Assembly: GCA_000783305.1 (NCBI GenBank)
Contig: JROE01000006.1
Span: 186,001 to 250,000 of the forward strand
DNA length: 64,000 nucleotides
Origin: Sphingobacteriaceae bacterium DW12
GTDB lineage: Bacteria > Bacteroidota > Bacteroidia > Sphingobacteriales > Sphingobacteriaceae
Direction of reading: 5' to 3'
This document shows, piece by piece, positions 1-9,553 of this stretch (position 1 is the stretch's first letter; every line of letters starts with the position of its first letter). The notes under the pieces are model-generated. The model did not search any database, was not told the origin of the DNA, and saw nothing but the letters and a program-made list of their open reading frames with translations. The position numbers and the translations under genes are program-made.

Positions 1-156
1 AGACATCCTAGGGCGCTATCTGAAAGTATCTCCAAATTGTTGGTTAAAGGTCACCTTGCATCAGTTTCGCTCTCTGATAGCATTCGAACTATACAGGATT
101 TCTCAAATATGTTATTTAGTCCCATAAAAGATTTTGTAGACCAACAGGAAATCTAA
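1..156 (+). CDS. C-terminal end of an unidentified protein (5' truncated by window edge)
   Basis: Frame 1 is open from the first base to a TAA at 154-156 and gives 51 residues ending in DFVDQQEI. There is no start codon context because the gene begins before the window. The piece is hydrophilic, with mixed helix-forming residues and no recognisable motif, so no function is offered. It runs towards the convergent serine hydrolase gene at 314. The 157 bases between them show no clear hairpin terminator. That this is real coding sequence is an inference from the uninterrupted frame and the neighbouring gene layout only. Confidence 0.45.
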   Translation, partial: RHPRALSESISKLLVKGHLASVSLSDSIRTIQDFSNMLFSPIKDFVDQQEI

Positions 157-313
157 ATCCAAAAAACCTCGTCAAAAAAGAAGATACTGCATACTAACTG
201 GAACACTAACCTATGTCGTTGGCTACAAGTTGTATGTAGGTCCGATGAGTTTCTTGTCAGCGGATATTATATACGTTATCATTTCTAATCGTGTTGCTGC
301 GGATTGTGGAGAA

Positions 314-1456
314 CTAGTATATCTCACTCAAAGCGGCAAACACATCCCACCAGTCAGCTTTCCCGTTACCAGCTCCCAGTCGTACGATAATCAGGTCCTT
401 TGATGGATCTACATAGATATATTGGCCCAAGATACCTTGCGCTAAGAATGTTCCTTTTGACGGTATCCACCATTGGTACTGATAGTGGGATGCACTACCT
501 GGACTACCACTAGGGGTGGTAGATTGCTCCACCCAAGAATGGGAGACGATCTGTTTCCCATTCCAATTACCACCATTGAGATATAGTCTGCCGATTTTGG
601 CATAATCTCGTGCGGTAGCATTGATACAGCAAAATGTTTTTTCCAAACCATTCTTTTTACGGTCTAAGCTCCAACTCGCATCGTGCTCCATTTGTAAAGG
701 AATCCAAAGCTTTTCTTCTAAATAGCTGCTGATGGTTTTTGTCTGGAGTGCACGTTCCAGTATTAATCCCAATAACTGGGTGCTGCCGCTCACGTACTCA
801 AACTTTTCTCCGGGTGCTCTTTTGAGTTTTAGCTTCTTGATGGCCTTACGAAGATTGGTGCCGTAATAGAAAGTTGCTACATGGCCAAAGGGGTTGTAAT
901 AGCCTTCGTTAAAGTCTAGGCCAGAGGTCATCTGCAATAGATGTTCGATGGTCACCTTATCAAAGCCATTTGGCAGTAGTTCAGGGATATAATTGGTAAT
1001 AGGTTCGTCTACAGACTTAATCAACTTGTCATCCAACGCACAGCCGATAAGGATGGAGGTGATGGACTTGGCCACTGAAAATGAAGGTACGATAGAGGCT
1101 GTGTCGTAGTCATTCCAATATTTTTCGTACTGGATACTGTCATTCTTAATAATCAAAAAAGCGACGGTCTTGTTGTCTTTCAAATAAGCCTCAAAGGGTA
1201 CTTGTTGGCCATTGAGGGGTAAATATTCAGGTGCCTTTCCGACCGTGTCGCTTACAAATGAAAAAATCTCATCGCCCTTGTGTACAGGACGAGAAGGGAA
1301 TTTTTTATGATCGTTTATATCGGCAAAATTGTACACGACAAAGCGGACGACCTTGCAAGCGTCGAAGGTAAAGCAAACCAATAATAGGAGAATCACAAGT
1401 GATACCCTCGTGAGGTGATGGGTCATCCAGGTTTGCTTTAGTTTACTCATTACCAA
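314..1456 (-). CDS. Serine hydrolase, class C beta-lactamase/penicillin-binding-protein-like
   Basis: This 380-residue protein belongs to the beta-lactamase-related serine hydrolase family, which includes esterases, D-amino-acid peptidases and AmpC-like enzymes. The N-terminus has a hydrophobic stretch at about 18-31 followed by a possible lipobox ending at Cys34, so it is probably exported and anchored, with the catalytic domain in the periplasm or at the cell surface. The SxxK nucleophile motif is S127-V-A-K130, inside a typical SFSVAKSIT context. The YxS/N motif is Y221-V-S223. The C-terminal part holds the usual beta-strand region, but I could not fix a clear KTG triad equivalent. Length is normal for the family. 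It stands alone, convergent with the partial gene at the left edge. True beta-lactamase activity cannot be inferred; a housekeeping esterase or peptidase is at least as likely. Confidence 0.85.
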   Translation of the reverse strand: MVMSKLKQTWMTHHLTRVSLVILLLLVCFTFDACKVVRFVVYNFADINDHKKFPSRPVHKGDEIFSFVSDTVGKAPEYLPLNGQQVPFEAYLKDNKTVAFLIIKNDSIQYEKYWNDYDTASIVPSFSVAKSITSILIGCALDDKLIKSVDEPITNYIPELLPNGFDKVTIEHLLQMTSGLDFNEGYYNPFGHVATFYYGTNLRKAIKKLKLKRAPGEKFEYVSGSTQLLGLILERALQTKTISSYLEEKLWIPLQMEHDASWSLDRKKNGLEKTFCCINATARDYAKIGRLYLNGGNWNGKQIVSHSWVEQSTTPSGSPGSASHYQYQWWIPSKGTFLAQGILGQYIYVDPSKDLIIVRLGAGNGKADWWDVFAALSEIY

Positions 1457-1599
1457 ATTGATTTTTAAGGTTATAGTTGTCCGAAAGGTACAAAAAAATT
1501 GGTGGATCGGTATGCTGCTGATGGAAAATGAACGATATCATACAGTGCTGTTGTATCTACGGATAATTTTATGAAATTAACATGTCACCGGAGGCTTAA

Positions 1600-1878
1600 T
1601 CAACAGATTACGCAGAGATCTCTAAACATCAGTATCATAACAATAAATATAATCAGGAAAATGCCTGCCGAAGCCAAGCCTATTCCCGCTAATTGATTTT
1701 TCTTGATAATGAGACTGTAGGCTCCCAATAATAAAGCTATTATAAAGAAAAACAGATAAAATAGAATGGACATATCCATCCAAGATACCGGACCGAATAC
1801 AATTAGCAAAAAGGATATTAACCCCATTGATGAGCTTATCAGTGAACCTATTGCGGAGGGATAGTAATCTTTTTTCAT
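1600..1878 (-). CDS. Small integral membrane protein (DUF4190-like size and pattern)
   Basis: I place the start at the internal ATG at 1878, which gives 92 residues beginning MKKDYYPSAIG. The longer frame to 1956 adds 26 residues with no sign of being a natural N-terminus. The protein has about three hydrophobic segments (near residues 12-30, 38-57 and 68-86) separated by short polar loops, one containing KKNQ. This resembles the small DUF4190-type membrane proteins common in Bacteroidota, but the match is by topology and not by a decisive motif. No function is assigned. The neighbours on both sides are unrelated, so context does not help. Confidence 0.6.
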   Translation of the reverse strand: MKKDYYPSAIGSLISSSMGLISFLLIVFGPVSWMDMSILFYLFFFIIALLLGAYSLIIKKNQLAGIGLASAGIFLIIFIVMILMFRDLCVIC

Positions 1879-2049
1879 AGGTAATATAAAACTATTGTTA
1901 TTGACAAGCAAAGAAACGAAATTTTTATATGTATATATATCCCTGAAAACCAGCATTCTTGCGTCAAGTTTAGTGTTGCCGTCCCCTGGCTTTTTTTGGG
2001 CAAGTGCTTATGTGCCAATAATCAACCGCCTGACTGAACAAGAGGTGTG

Positions 2050-2082
2050 TTTCGAATTATAAAATTTTATTCTGTACTTTTG
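2050..2082 (+). promoter_or_regulatory. Candidate Bacteroidota-type promoter for the locus 1 sigma gene
   Basis: TACTTTTG at 2075-2082 matches the Bacteroidota -7 consensus TAnnTTTG. A weak TTTC at 2050-2053 sits 21 bases upstream, where the -33 TTTG would be expected at slightly shorter spacing. The sigma gene begins 80 bases downstream. The assignment rests on consensus and position alone. Confidence 0.4.
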
Positions 2083-2161
2083 ATGCCGAAAACCATACAT
2101 TAAAGATAACTTAACCTAGATATAATATAAGCTTTATTCTAGGCCACCTAAATTTGCCGAC

Positions 2162-2728
2162 GTGAATCCAAATGATTTAAACTATGAGTTTGATGCGGAA
2201 GCTGCTCTGCTCGGCGAGTTAGCGTCTGGTAGCCACGAAGCATTTGAAAAACTTTATCGGCTACACTGGGTATTTGTCTACAATGAAGCTTACAAACGGC
2301 TAAAGGACCAAAATGATGCGGAGAATATTACACAGGATATTTTTACGACAATTTGGGAAAATAGGGAAAACACGACGATTCACAATTTAAAACCTTACCT
2401 ATTCGTCCTGACAAAAAATAAAACGCTAAACTTCATCCTGAAGAATAAGCCTACCCTAATAACGGACTACGAAGAGGATTTGCACGACGATTCTTCACCA
2501 TTAAAAGACTTGCTTACAAAGGAAGCCTATAACAACCTTAATAAAAAGATTCTTTCGTTGCCTCCTCAGCAGCGTACAGCTTTTGCAATGCGCTATCAGG
2601 AGAATAGATCGACTGATGAGATTGCGCAGGAGATGGGGATATCAGTCAAAACTGTTCGGAATCATTTAGGAAGGGCTATTTCCGCAATTCGTGATATCCT
2701 GCAATTTTTAATCCTGCTTTTTTTCTGA
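2162..2728 (+). CDS. ECF RNA polymerase sigma factor of the SusC/SusD-linked (FecI-like) type
   Basis: A 188-residue extracytoplasmic-function sigma factor. Region 2 lies at about residues 20-90 (EAFEKLYRLHW, then NDAENITQDIFTTIWENRE, the usual DAEDIvQevF-type core). Region 4 lies at about 125-180, with LPPQQRTAFAMRY and the helix-turn-helix STDEIAQEMGISVKTVRNHL. The start is a GTG at 2162, because no in-frame ATG is present near the expected N-terminus. It is followed at 126 bases by a FecR anti-sigma factor and then SusC/SusD, the classic Bacteroidota trans-envelope signalling order: substrate in SusC signals through its N-terminal STN domain to FecR, which releases this sigma factor. The target promoters are probably those of its own locus. 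The family assignment is secure; the inducing substrate is unknown. Confidence 0.93.
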   Translation: MNPNDLNYEFDAEAALLGELASGSHEAFEKLYRLHWVFVYNEAYKRLKDQNDAENITQDIFTTIWENRENTTIHNLKPYLFVLTKNKTLNFILKNKPTLITDYEEDLHDDSSPLKDLLTKEAYNNLNKKILSLPPQQRTAFAMRYQENRSTDEIAQEMGISVKTVRNHLGRAISAIRDILQFLILLFF

Positions 2729-2853
2729 TAAGGCAGCTCTTCTATTGTAATCTTGGACGTTCAATGTTCTGAGAGGTACCAAAAAATTATTTATTTTTTT
2801 TAGGAATGTGACTGGGCTTTTGCATTTTTCATCTGTCTTTAGAATAACAACAG

Positions 2854-3948
2854 ATGATGAAGAGAAACAACACATTAAAAGAAATAGTACAAAAATACCT
2901 TTTGGGTAAAGCCAGCCTGGAAGAGGAAGCACGTGTAGATCGCTTCTATCAGGAATTGGAATCCGAAAAGGATATCACTAAGGAGCAATCTTCGCTAGAG
3001 CTCCAAGAAATCGAGTCCCGTATCTTCGACAATATTAAGGGGCAGCGACATGTTAGGTCGTTGCGCAGATCGCGTGTAGCCTATTGGCGTTGGGCAGCAG
3101 CGGTACTCCTTCCTTTATTTTTGATCGGTGGATATTATTGGAGACTGAGCGATTCCCCACAAATCGACCTGCATAATGTTGCCCCGGGGAAGATGAGTGC
3201 TAACTTAATCATGGAAAGTGGAGAGGTATATTCGCTAGCTTCCCTTGCCGACCTTGAGCAATTGGAGGATAAGGGGATATATCGGGAAGATAGCGGACTC
3301 GAAACAGCCATGCACGAAATTGTGACACCAAGAGGCGGATATTATCAATTGCAATTGCCTGATGGTACCTCCGTGTGGCTCAATGCCGCAAGTTCGATTC
3401 GATTTCCGGCTCATTTCGAGAACGATAAAAGAGAAGTGTTCCTATCGGGTGAGGCCTATTTTGACGTGACACACAATGAACAAGCTCCTTTTATCGTCCA
3501 TACAGGCCTACAGTCGACCAAAGTGCTAGGAACCAAATTCAACATTACATCTTACCCCGGCCAACACAGTGATGTGGTGACGCTAATAGAGGGTTCGGTG
3601 GAAGCATCGTCCAAGCATAACGAAAAAGTACGTATGACGCCTGGTCACCAAGCCCATATTGGACAGCATATTCATTATATCGCCCTAGACAATGCTGTTG
3701 ACGTGGCCGCTTGGCGCAAAGGCGAATTCTATTTCGATAATACACCTATGCGAGAGGTCATGACCATGATAGGACGATGGTACAATATAGAGGTCAATCT
3801 TGAAAATCTACCGAGCAATAAACTGAATGGATTGATTAATAGAAATGTACCGTTGAACCAATTGCTGGATCTGATCGAGACGACATCGAACGTGAAGATA
3901 ATAACTCGTGATGGTAAACTTTCTGTAGATATAAATCAAGATAAATAA
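2854..3948 (+). CDS. FecR-family anti-sigma factor (FecR + DUF4974)
   Basis: A 364-residue inner-membrane anti-sigma factor. The N-terminal cytoplasmic part (about 1-72) would hold the sigma factor. A transmembrane helix follows at about 75-95 (WRWAAAVLLPLFLIGGYYW). The periplasmic FecR domain covers about 150-250, with the characteristic series PDGTSVWLNAASSIRFP, GEAYFDV and VLGTKFNITSY. The C-terminal DUF4974 domain lies at about 280-350 (NTPMREVMTMIGRWYNIEV). It sits between the ECF sigma gene and SusC, 36 bases from the latter, and probably relays SusC occupancy to the sigma factor. All family hallmarks are visible and the length is typical. Confidence 0.95.
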   Translation: MMKRNNTLKEIVQKYLLGKASLEEEARVDRFYQELESEKDITKEQSSLELQEIESRIFDNIKGQRHVRSLRRSRVAYWRWAAAVLLPLFLIGGYYWRLSDSPQIDLHNVAPGKMSANLIMESGEVYSLASLADLEQLEDKGIYREDSGLETAMHEIVTPRGGYYQLQLPDGTSVWLNAASSIRFPAHFENDKREVFLSGEAYFDVTHNEQAPFIVHTGLQSTKVLGTKFNITSYPGQHSDVVTLIEGSVEASSKHNEKVRMTPGHQAHIGQHIHYIALDNAVDVAAWRKGEFYFDNTPMREVMTMIGRWYNIEVNLENLPSNKLNGLINRNVPLNQLLDLIETTSNVKIITRDGKLSVDINQDK

Positions 3949-3984
3949 TATGCGATTGAACAACCTAATTAAACAATCTAATTC

Positions 3985-6900
3985 ATGAGTTTTTTGAAGA
4001 GAAAAAAGGGGGCTTTATGGATAGCCCTTGCCATGCAAGTGGGCGTGATGATGCCGGCAGTAAATGCGATACCATTTCAGCGGGTATCCTTAGACGTAAA
4101 AAATGAAAAATTGGTCGATGTTTTTAAGAAGATTAAGCAACAGACCAACGTTTCCTATTTGTTTGACGGACAGTTTGGTAGAGAGGCCAATCGGGTATCT
4201 ATCAGCGTACGTAATACCGAGCTGGCCGAATTACTCCCTACGATTTTTAAAAATCAACCTTTTGACTATGAATTGAATCAAGGAGTGATTGTCATTAAGG
4301 AAAAGACAGAGTTAGATTTGCCAAAGGTCGAGCGTATCCAGCAATTTGTCGCGGGATTCGTGGTGAATGAAACGGGAACGCCACTCGTTGCGGCCTCTGT
4401 TCAATTGATTGACGGCTCTAAAGCAACCCAGACCGATGACAAGGGATACTTTAGCTTGGCTACCGTATCGAATACGGTGTCTGTACGTATTAGCTATACG
4501 GGGTATGAACCTAAAGTAGTACAGATTGGTCTACACGAAGCACCAAGGATTATCCTAAATGTACAAGAAAATCTGCTGGAAGAAACAGTGGTGGTGGGTT
4601 ATGGTACACAGCGTAGGTCGTTAGTGTCCAGTGCGGTAGCGAGTCTGAAGATTGACGACTCGAATATGAGACAGGTGGCTAGTCCCACACGTCTATTGGA
4701 AGGACGGGTAGCTGGTGTAAATGTTTCGATGGGATCAGGCAACCTTGCTTCGGGTGAAAAGATTACCATCAGAGGCAATTCATCCATCAGTGCTGGAAAT
4801 AACCCCTTGTATGTGGTAGACGGCGTACCAATCAATACATCGGATATGGCCTTGTTTAGTTTTGGTGAATCTTATAGCCCCTTGGCTGCATTCAATCATG
4901 CAGATATCGAGTCGATAGAGATATTGAAGGATGCGGCCTCAGCTGCGATATATGGCTCTAGAGCCAGCAATGGGGTGATTCTGATAACCACAAAATCCGG
5001 AAAAGCAGGCCGAAACGATATACGGGTCAATGTGACAACAGGTTTTAGCCAATTTGCCAACAAGGATAAAATAAAGCTCAGCAACTCAGATCAATATTTG
5101 GCAAGCTATAACCAAGGTGTTACCAATTATAATGAACAGTATGGGCGTCAAATAGGGGATTCGGACTATAAAGTGCATATACAAAATCCCTTTAAAGGAC
5201 TTCCGGATACAGATTGGATGGGATTGATATTACAGACGGGGTATTTTCAAAATTATGATGCTGCATTATCTGGTGGTAATACCAAAACCAACTATTACTT
5301 TGGCTTAGGGATGACAGACCAATCTGGCGTGATTAAGAACAACGCCATTCGTAAGTATAATCTGAATTCAAAGGTAAGCCACAAATTTTCGGATTGGTTG
5401 GAAGTGGGTGCTAATAATATGGGGAATTTTATCAAAAATAATCAAGTTCCGGGAGCCAATTTAGGCTCTACCATTATAGCACGTGCTATCGAGCAACGTC
5501 CTTTTGACCGCCCTTTCAAACCGAATGGGGACTATTATGTGGGCGGGACCGACGAACTGACGCGTCACAATCCGCTACAGATTTTGAATGAACAGGATGC
5601 CTATGTAGACAATTATAGATACTTAGGTACGTATTATGGTCAAGCTAATTTCTTGGATCATTTTACTTTTAGGTCTTCTTTTAGTGCAGATATAGGCTAT
5701 ACCTACGATTATACGTACTATAATCAAAAACATCCCTATGGGACAGGAGTAGGCCGATTATTGGACTACAATCGATTGATTCAAAATTTGGTTTTTGATA
5801 ACGTCTTGAATTATAATAATTCTTTTGGAGACTTGACGGTATCGGCCATGTTGGGCCATTCGTATCAAAAGCAGATGAGTCGCTCTTCGTCTATCGATGG
5901 TAGGGGCTTTCCAACACCTTCGCTACAAGTCATCTCAGTCGCTTCTGAAATATTTGCCGCTAGCGGTGGGCTGGGCGAGTACGCGTTGGAGTCCTATTTT
6001 GGACGAGGTACATTTGCCTATAAAGATCGGTATCTGATGACAGCTACATTACGTGCTGATGGTTCATCTAAATTCCACCGTGACAATCGTTGGGGCTATT
6101 TCCCTTCCTTGTCTTTTGGATGGAATATCTCGAATGAGGAATTTATGGAGGGCAATGAGAATGACCTGAAATTCAGGGCAAGTTATGGCGTCACCGGCAA
6201 TCAGGAGGGTATAGGGCAGTATGCTTATCAGGCATTGATGTCAGGTGGACAAAATTATGGTAATGAGTCCGGTATATCAGTTTCGTCTTTCGGGAACAAT
6301 GATCTCCGTTGGGAAAAAGCAGATCAGTATGATGTAGGATTTGACGTGTCGTTCTTTAAAAGGAAGCTGAATGTGGTATTTGATGCTTATTACAAAAAGA
6401 CCTATGACCTCCTTTACAGTATGCCTATCCATGCCACCACAGGGATGACAAGTATTGTGAGTAATGTTGGCTCTATGATGAACAAGGGGCTTGAACTTGG
6501 AATCAATACGAATATACCGCTAGGCCAGGTACATTGGAAATCAGGGTTGAATATTGCGCACAATACCAATCGCATCACTTCGCTCTTGGAGGATGAAGCC
6601 CCTATTGCGATAGGTAGTAATAGGGCACTTAAGGTAGGAGAGAGTATTGGGGCCTTTTATCTTTTTGATTGGGATGGATTATACCAATATGATGGGGAAG
6701 TGCCACAGGAGCAGTTTGAACTGGGTGTTCGCGCTGGAGATGTCCGTTGGAGAGATTTGGATGGCAACAATATTATCAATGATAACGATCGTGTAATAGC
6801 TGGTGACTCAAATCCCAAATTATCCGGCGGCTGGAGTAATTCATTCGCATACAAGGGGGTTCAGCTTGACTTCTTATTTACCTACGCTTATGGCAACGAT

Positions 6901-7314
6901 GTGTATTCAGAATGGAAAGCGACAGGTATGGCAAATCTGGGATCCAATTATACAAAAGATTTGACCTATATCGAGAATGCATGGACAGGTCCTGGGACCA
7001 CGAATGTATATCCTAGGGCTTTGGTAGGATTGGGGCATAATACCAAAAATTCAACACGTTTCTTGGATGATGGTTCTTTTATTCGTCTACGGTCATTGAC
7101 CCTCGCTTATAATTTTGATAAACAATTGATTAAACGGGCTAGACTGAATGGTTTGCGTGTGTTTGCGACAGTGGATAATTTGTTCCTACTGACCAACTAT
7201 AGCGGTTGGGATCCAGAGGTCAATAACAACTTAGATCCTAGATTCTATGGTGTTGATCTATTTGGTGTGCCTCAACCTAGGACATTTAGTTTTGGTGTAA
7301 ATATAAATCTGTAA
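3985..7314 (+). CDS. SusC/RagA-type TonB-dependent outer-membrane transporter with STN signalling domain
   Basis: This 1109-residue protein is the pore of uptake locus 1. After the signal sequence (about 1-28) there is an STN (secretin/TonB N-terminal) signalling domain at about 33-110. A carboxypeptidase D-like regulatory domain at about 122-195 carries VAGFVVNETGTPLVAASVQLIDG. The plug at about 200-330 carries EETVVVGYGTQRRSLVSSAVASL, the TonB-box/plug signature of SusC proteins. The rest is the large beta-barrel ending in a terminal strand with aromatic residue. The STN domain is the feature that couples this transporter to the FecR/ECF pair directly upstream. SusD follows after 3 bases, so the two are cotranscribed. 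The ligand is not predictable from sequence, but the linked phosphodiester glycosidase hints at a phosphodiester-linked glycan (inference). Confidence 0.96.
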   Translation: MSFLKRKKGALWIALAMQVGVMMPAVNAIPFQRVSLDVKNEKLVDVFKKIKQQTNVSYLFDGQFGREANRVSISVRNTELAELLPTIFKNQPFDYELNQGVIVIKEKTELDLPKVERIQQFVAGFVVNETGTPLVAASVQLIDGSKATQTDDKGYFSLATVSNTVSVRISYTGYEPKVVQIGLHEAPRIILNVQENLLEETVVVGYGTQRRSLVSSAVASLKIDDSNMRQVASPTRLLEGRVAGVNVSMGSGNLASGEKITIRGNSSISAGNNPLYVVDGVPINTSDMALFSFGESYSPLAAFNHADIESIEILKDAASAAIYGSRASNGVILITTKSGKAGRNDIRVNVTTGFSQFANKDKIKLSNSDQYLASYNQGVTNYNEQYGRQIGDSDYKVHIQNPFKGLPDTDWMGLILQTGYFQNYDAALSGGNTKTNYYFGLGMTDQSGVIKNNAIRKYNLNSKVSHKFSDWLEVGANNMGNFIKNNQVPGANLGSTIIARAIEQRPFDRPFKPNGDYYVGGTDELTRHNPLQILNEQDAYVDNYRYLGTYYGQANFLDHFTFRSSFSADIGYTYDYTYYNQKHPYGTGVGRLLDYNRLIQNLVFDNVLNYNNSFGDLTVSAMLGHSYQKQMSRSSSIDGRGFPTPSLQVISVASEIFAASGGLGEYALESYFGRGTFAYKDRYLMTATLRADGSSKFHRDNRWGYFPSLSFGWNISNEEFMEGNENDLKFRASYGVTGNQEGIGQYAYQALMSGGQNYGNESGISVSSFGNNDLRWEKADQYDVGFDVSFFKRKLNVVFDAYYKKTYDLLYSMPIHATTGMTSIVSNVGSMMNKGLELGINTNIPLGQVHWKSGLNIAHNTNRITSLLEDEAPIAIGSNRALKVGESIGAFYLFDWDGLYQYDGEVPQEQFELGVRAGDVRWRDLDGNNIINDNDRVIAGDSNPKLSGGWSNSFAYKGVQLDFLFTYAYGNDVYSEWKATGMANLGSNYTKDLTYIENAWTGPGTTNVYPRALVGLGHNTKNSTRFLDDGSFIRLRSLTLAYNFDKQLIKRARLNGLRVFATVDNLFLLTNYSGWDPEVNNNLDPRFYGVDLFGVPQPRTFSFGVNINL

Positions 7315-7317
7315 ATC

Positions 7318-8595
7318 ATGAAATTCCGAAATCTATATATTATTGCTTGTGCTGCAACATTATCACTTAACTCCTGTGCAGACAAATTAGACCTTTACTC
7401 ACATTCAGCGATGTCTCCAGATGAGGTGACAGCCAATGATATACCTGCACTTCGATTGGGCATGTACAACAATATGCAGAATGACCCCGGTGTGCACAAT
7501 TTCATTCTTTTTGACCTACTTGGTGGGGACTTGCAAGGGGGCGCTAATAGCTCGCCTATCAATTTGATTAATTCCACATTATCCCCTTTGAATGCTGTGG
7601 TCTCTAGAGGTTGGAACGGCTACTATAGCTCGCTTTACCAAGTCAATAATGTGCTCTCTATCTGTCTGGCACAACCTGAGAGTGCAATTCGTAACCTCAC
7701 TTTGGGGGAGGCCTATTACTTTAGAGCACTCAATTATTATAATTTGGTCACACGGTGGGGGGATGTGCCCGTACTGCCTGAAAATACGCTAGAGAAGCCA
7801 TTTAGGGCTCCCAAAGTGGAAGTTTGGGCCTTTATAGAGTCCAATCTCTCCGAGGCAGCTAAGTACCTGTCCACATCAAAATCGTACTACTATGTATCTG
7901 CAGATGCCGTGACAGCCTTACAGGCTCGTGTCTACTTAGCCCAAGGCAAAAAAACGCAGGCTGCAACAGCAGCAGAAGGACTGATATCTTCGGGTAAATA
8001 TGCCTTGGATGGTTTCGAAAAAATATTTAGAAAGCTAGGCAATACAGAGGTGATATTTGCCTTTGAAAACTTATCAGAGGAATCTTCAATCAATATCTCG
8101 GACTTATTCTATTCGTATGCGCACCCCAACAAGGGGCAGGGGACCTATAGGATCACGAACGAGATGGTCAATCGATTTTCTTCCAATGACAAGCGACGTG
8201 ATATGACCATCATCAATATTGCGGGCACTGACTGTGTAAACAAATATCCTAGCGGACAGACTGGGCGGGATCCTGTTATTATCTCTCGGATATCGGAAAT
8301 GTATCTGATAGCGGCAGAGGCGCTTGGCCTAGACAATGGATTAGCGCACCTGAATAAGGTCCGTCAATATCGGGGATTGGCTGCGGTATCTCCTGCTTCA
8401 GAGGCTGACTTTTTGGACGCAGTACTTCGCGAACGACAGTTGGAGTTTTTAGGCGAGAATTTTAGGTACTACGATTTGATACGGACCGGTAATGCTGTAA
8501 GCACATTGGGGATACTGCCTTATCAAACCCTATTGCCTATACCAGGTAGCGAATTGCAGCGAAATACTAACTTAACACCTAATGCAGGATATTAA
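7318..8595 (+). CDS. SusD/RagB-family surface glycan-binding lipoprotein
   Basis: A 425-residue lipoprotein with a lipobox ending at Cys19 (TLSLNSCAD). SusD-like tetratricopeptide helices are visible in the middle (LGEAYYFRALNYYNLVTRWGDVPVL is the family hallmark, near residues 127-152). The C-terminal RagB/SusD region has ERQLEFLGENFRYYDLIRTG near residue 372 and ends with LLPIPGSELQRNTNLTPNAGY, the usual terminus. At 425 residues it is shorter than most SusD proteins, which suggests a reduced ligand-binding region. It follows SusC with a 3-base gap and should form the lid of the SusCD uptake complex on the cell surface. The next gene begins 2 bases after its stop, so coupling to the phosphodiester glycosidase is tight. 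Confidence 0.94.
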   Translation: MKFRNLYIIACAATLSLNSCADKLDLYSHSAMSPDEVTANDIPALRLGMYNNMQNDPGVHNFILFDLLGGDLQGGANSSPINLINSTLSPLNAVVSRGWNGYYSSLYQVNNVLSICLAQPESAIRNLTLGEAYYFRALNYYNLVTRWGDVPVLPENTLEKPFRAPKVEVWAFIESNLSEAAKYLSTSKSYYYVSADAVTALQARVYLAQGKKTQAATAAEGLISSGKYALDGFEKIFRKLGNTEVIFAFENLSEESSINISDLFYSYAHPNKGQGTYRITNEMVNRFSSNDKRRDMTIINIAGTDCVNKYPSGQTGRDPVIISRISEMYLIAAEALGLDNGLAHLNKVRQYRGLAAVSPASEADFLDAVLRERQLEFLGENFRYYDLIRTGNAVSTLGILPYQTLLPIPGSELQRNTNLTPNAGY

Positions 8596-8597
8596 TT

Positions 8598-9545
8598 ATG
8601 AAAGGTATAAAATTACAACGAGCCCTATTGACCACAGTAGTAGGCGTATCCTTGACAATACTCTCTTGTAGCAATAAAGATGAGTTTATACGGGTAGCGG
8701 ATACATACTCACTAGTACCCATTACGGAAGTGGCAAAAAAAATAGTGGAACAGACAGATTTGATGGTGCATATCCATCAAGATACGAGTTATACAATCGT
8801 GGATGGAGTGAAGGCTACCGAAATTAGCTACATTTCAAAAACGGGATTGGCTAAGAAAATATTCGTAGTGGAGACAGATTTGAACATCCCGAACATAGGA
8901 ATAGAGGCATCGACTCCCAATAATGCCGCACAATTTGGTATGCAACCTATGCGTACTCAGGCGACGTTTGAGGATGTCGAAGGACATAAAGTATGGGCTG
9001 GGATCAATGCAGATTTTTACAACATGACCAACGGTACACCGCAGGGCATTGTGTACAAAGAAGGAATAGCTATAAAAACAACGGTGACCGACCAATTAAA
9101 TACCTTTTTTGCAATCCTAAAGAATGGGAAAGCTTTTGTCGGGGACCAAGAGGATTATACTGCCGTTAAGAGCCAAATCCAAGAGGCAGTAGGTGGACGG
9201 GTAACATTGATTTCAGATGGTATCTTGCAACCACAGACTTCTGCGGTATTGGAGCCGCGCACTGCTATAGGTGTCTCTCAGGACGGTAGCAAGGTATATA
9301 TGCTGGTAGTGGACGGCCGTCGCTTCCACTATTCGAATGGTATGAGCTACGAGGAATTAGGGCAATGTCTCAAAGCCTTAGGGGCTTACGATGCCATAAA
9401 TCTCGATGGTGGAGGCTCTAGTACGTATTTCCAACGTAGCACACCGGACTTTGCGACGGATAGATTTAAACTGCGCAATTGGCCATCTGACAATGGCGGT
9501 GCTGAGCGTGCCGTGGCAAATGGATTATTGATAATAGCTAAATAG
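8598..9545 (+). CDS. Phosphodiester glycosidase family lipoprotein (NAGPA domain)
   Basis: A 315-residue lipoprotein (lipobox ILSC, Cys24) with the phosphodiester glycosidase domain known from the lysosomal uncovering enzyme NAGPA and from bacterial homologues. Visible hallmarks are N137-A-D-F-Y-N with TNGTPQGIVYKEG, TAIGVSQDGSKVYMLVVDGR, and the signature N268-L-D-G-G-G-S-S. The C-terminus ERAVANGLLII is also typical. The family releases a sugar from a sugar-1-phosphodiester; the bacterial substrates are poorly known, and candidates include phosphodiester-linked N-acetylglucosamine in teichoic-acid-like or capsule polymers. It lies directly after SusD (2-base gap), so it is most simply the enzyme of uptake locus 1, acting at the surface or in the periplasm. 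Family call is strong; substrate is inference. Confidence 0.92.
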   Translation: MKGIKLQRALLTTVVGVSLTILSCSNKDEFIRVADTYSLVPITEVAKKIVEQTDLMVHIHQDTSYTIVDGVKATEISYISKTGLAKKIFVVETDLNIPNIGIEASTPNNAAQFGMQPMRTQATFEDVEGHKVWAGINADFYNMTNGTPQGIVYKEGIAIKTTVTDQLNTFFAILKNGKAFVGDQEDYTAVKSQIQEAVGGRVTLISDGILQPQTSAVLEPRTAIGVSQDGSKVYMLVVDGRRFHYSNGMSYEELGQCLKALGAYDAINLDGGGSSTYFQRSTPDFATDRFKLRNWPSDNGGAERAVANGLLIIAK

Positions 9546-9553
9546 GAAGTATT

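Noticed and set aside
1479..2790. Similar GGTACAAAAAAATT-like strings near 1486 and 2773
   Set aside because: The match is short and A-rich, and the two sites have different relations to nearby genes; chance is a sufficient explanation.
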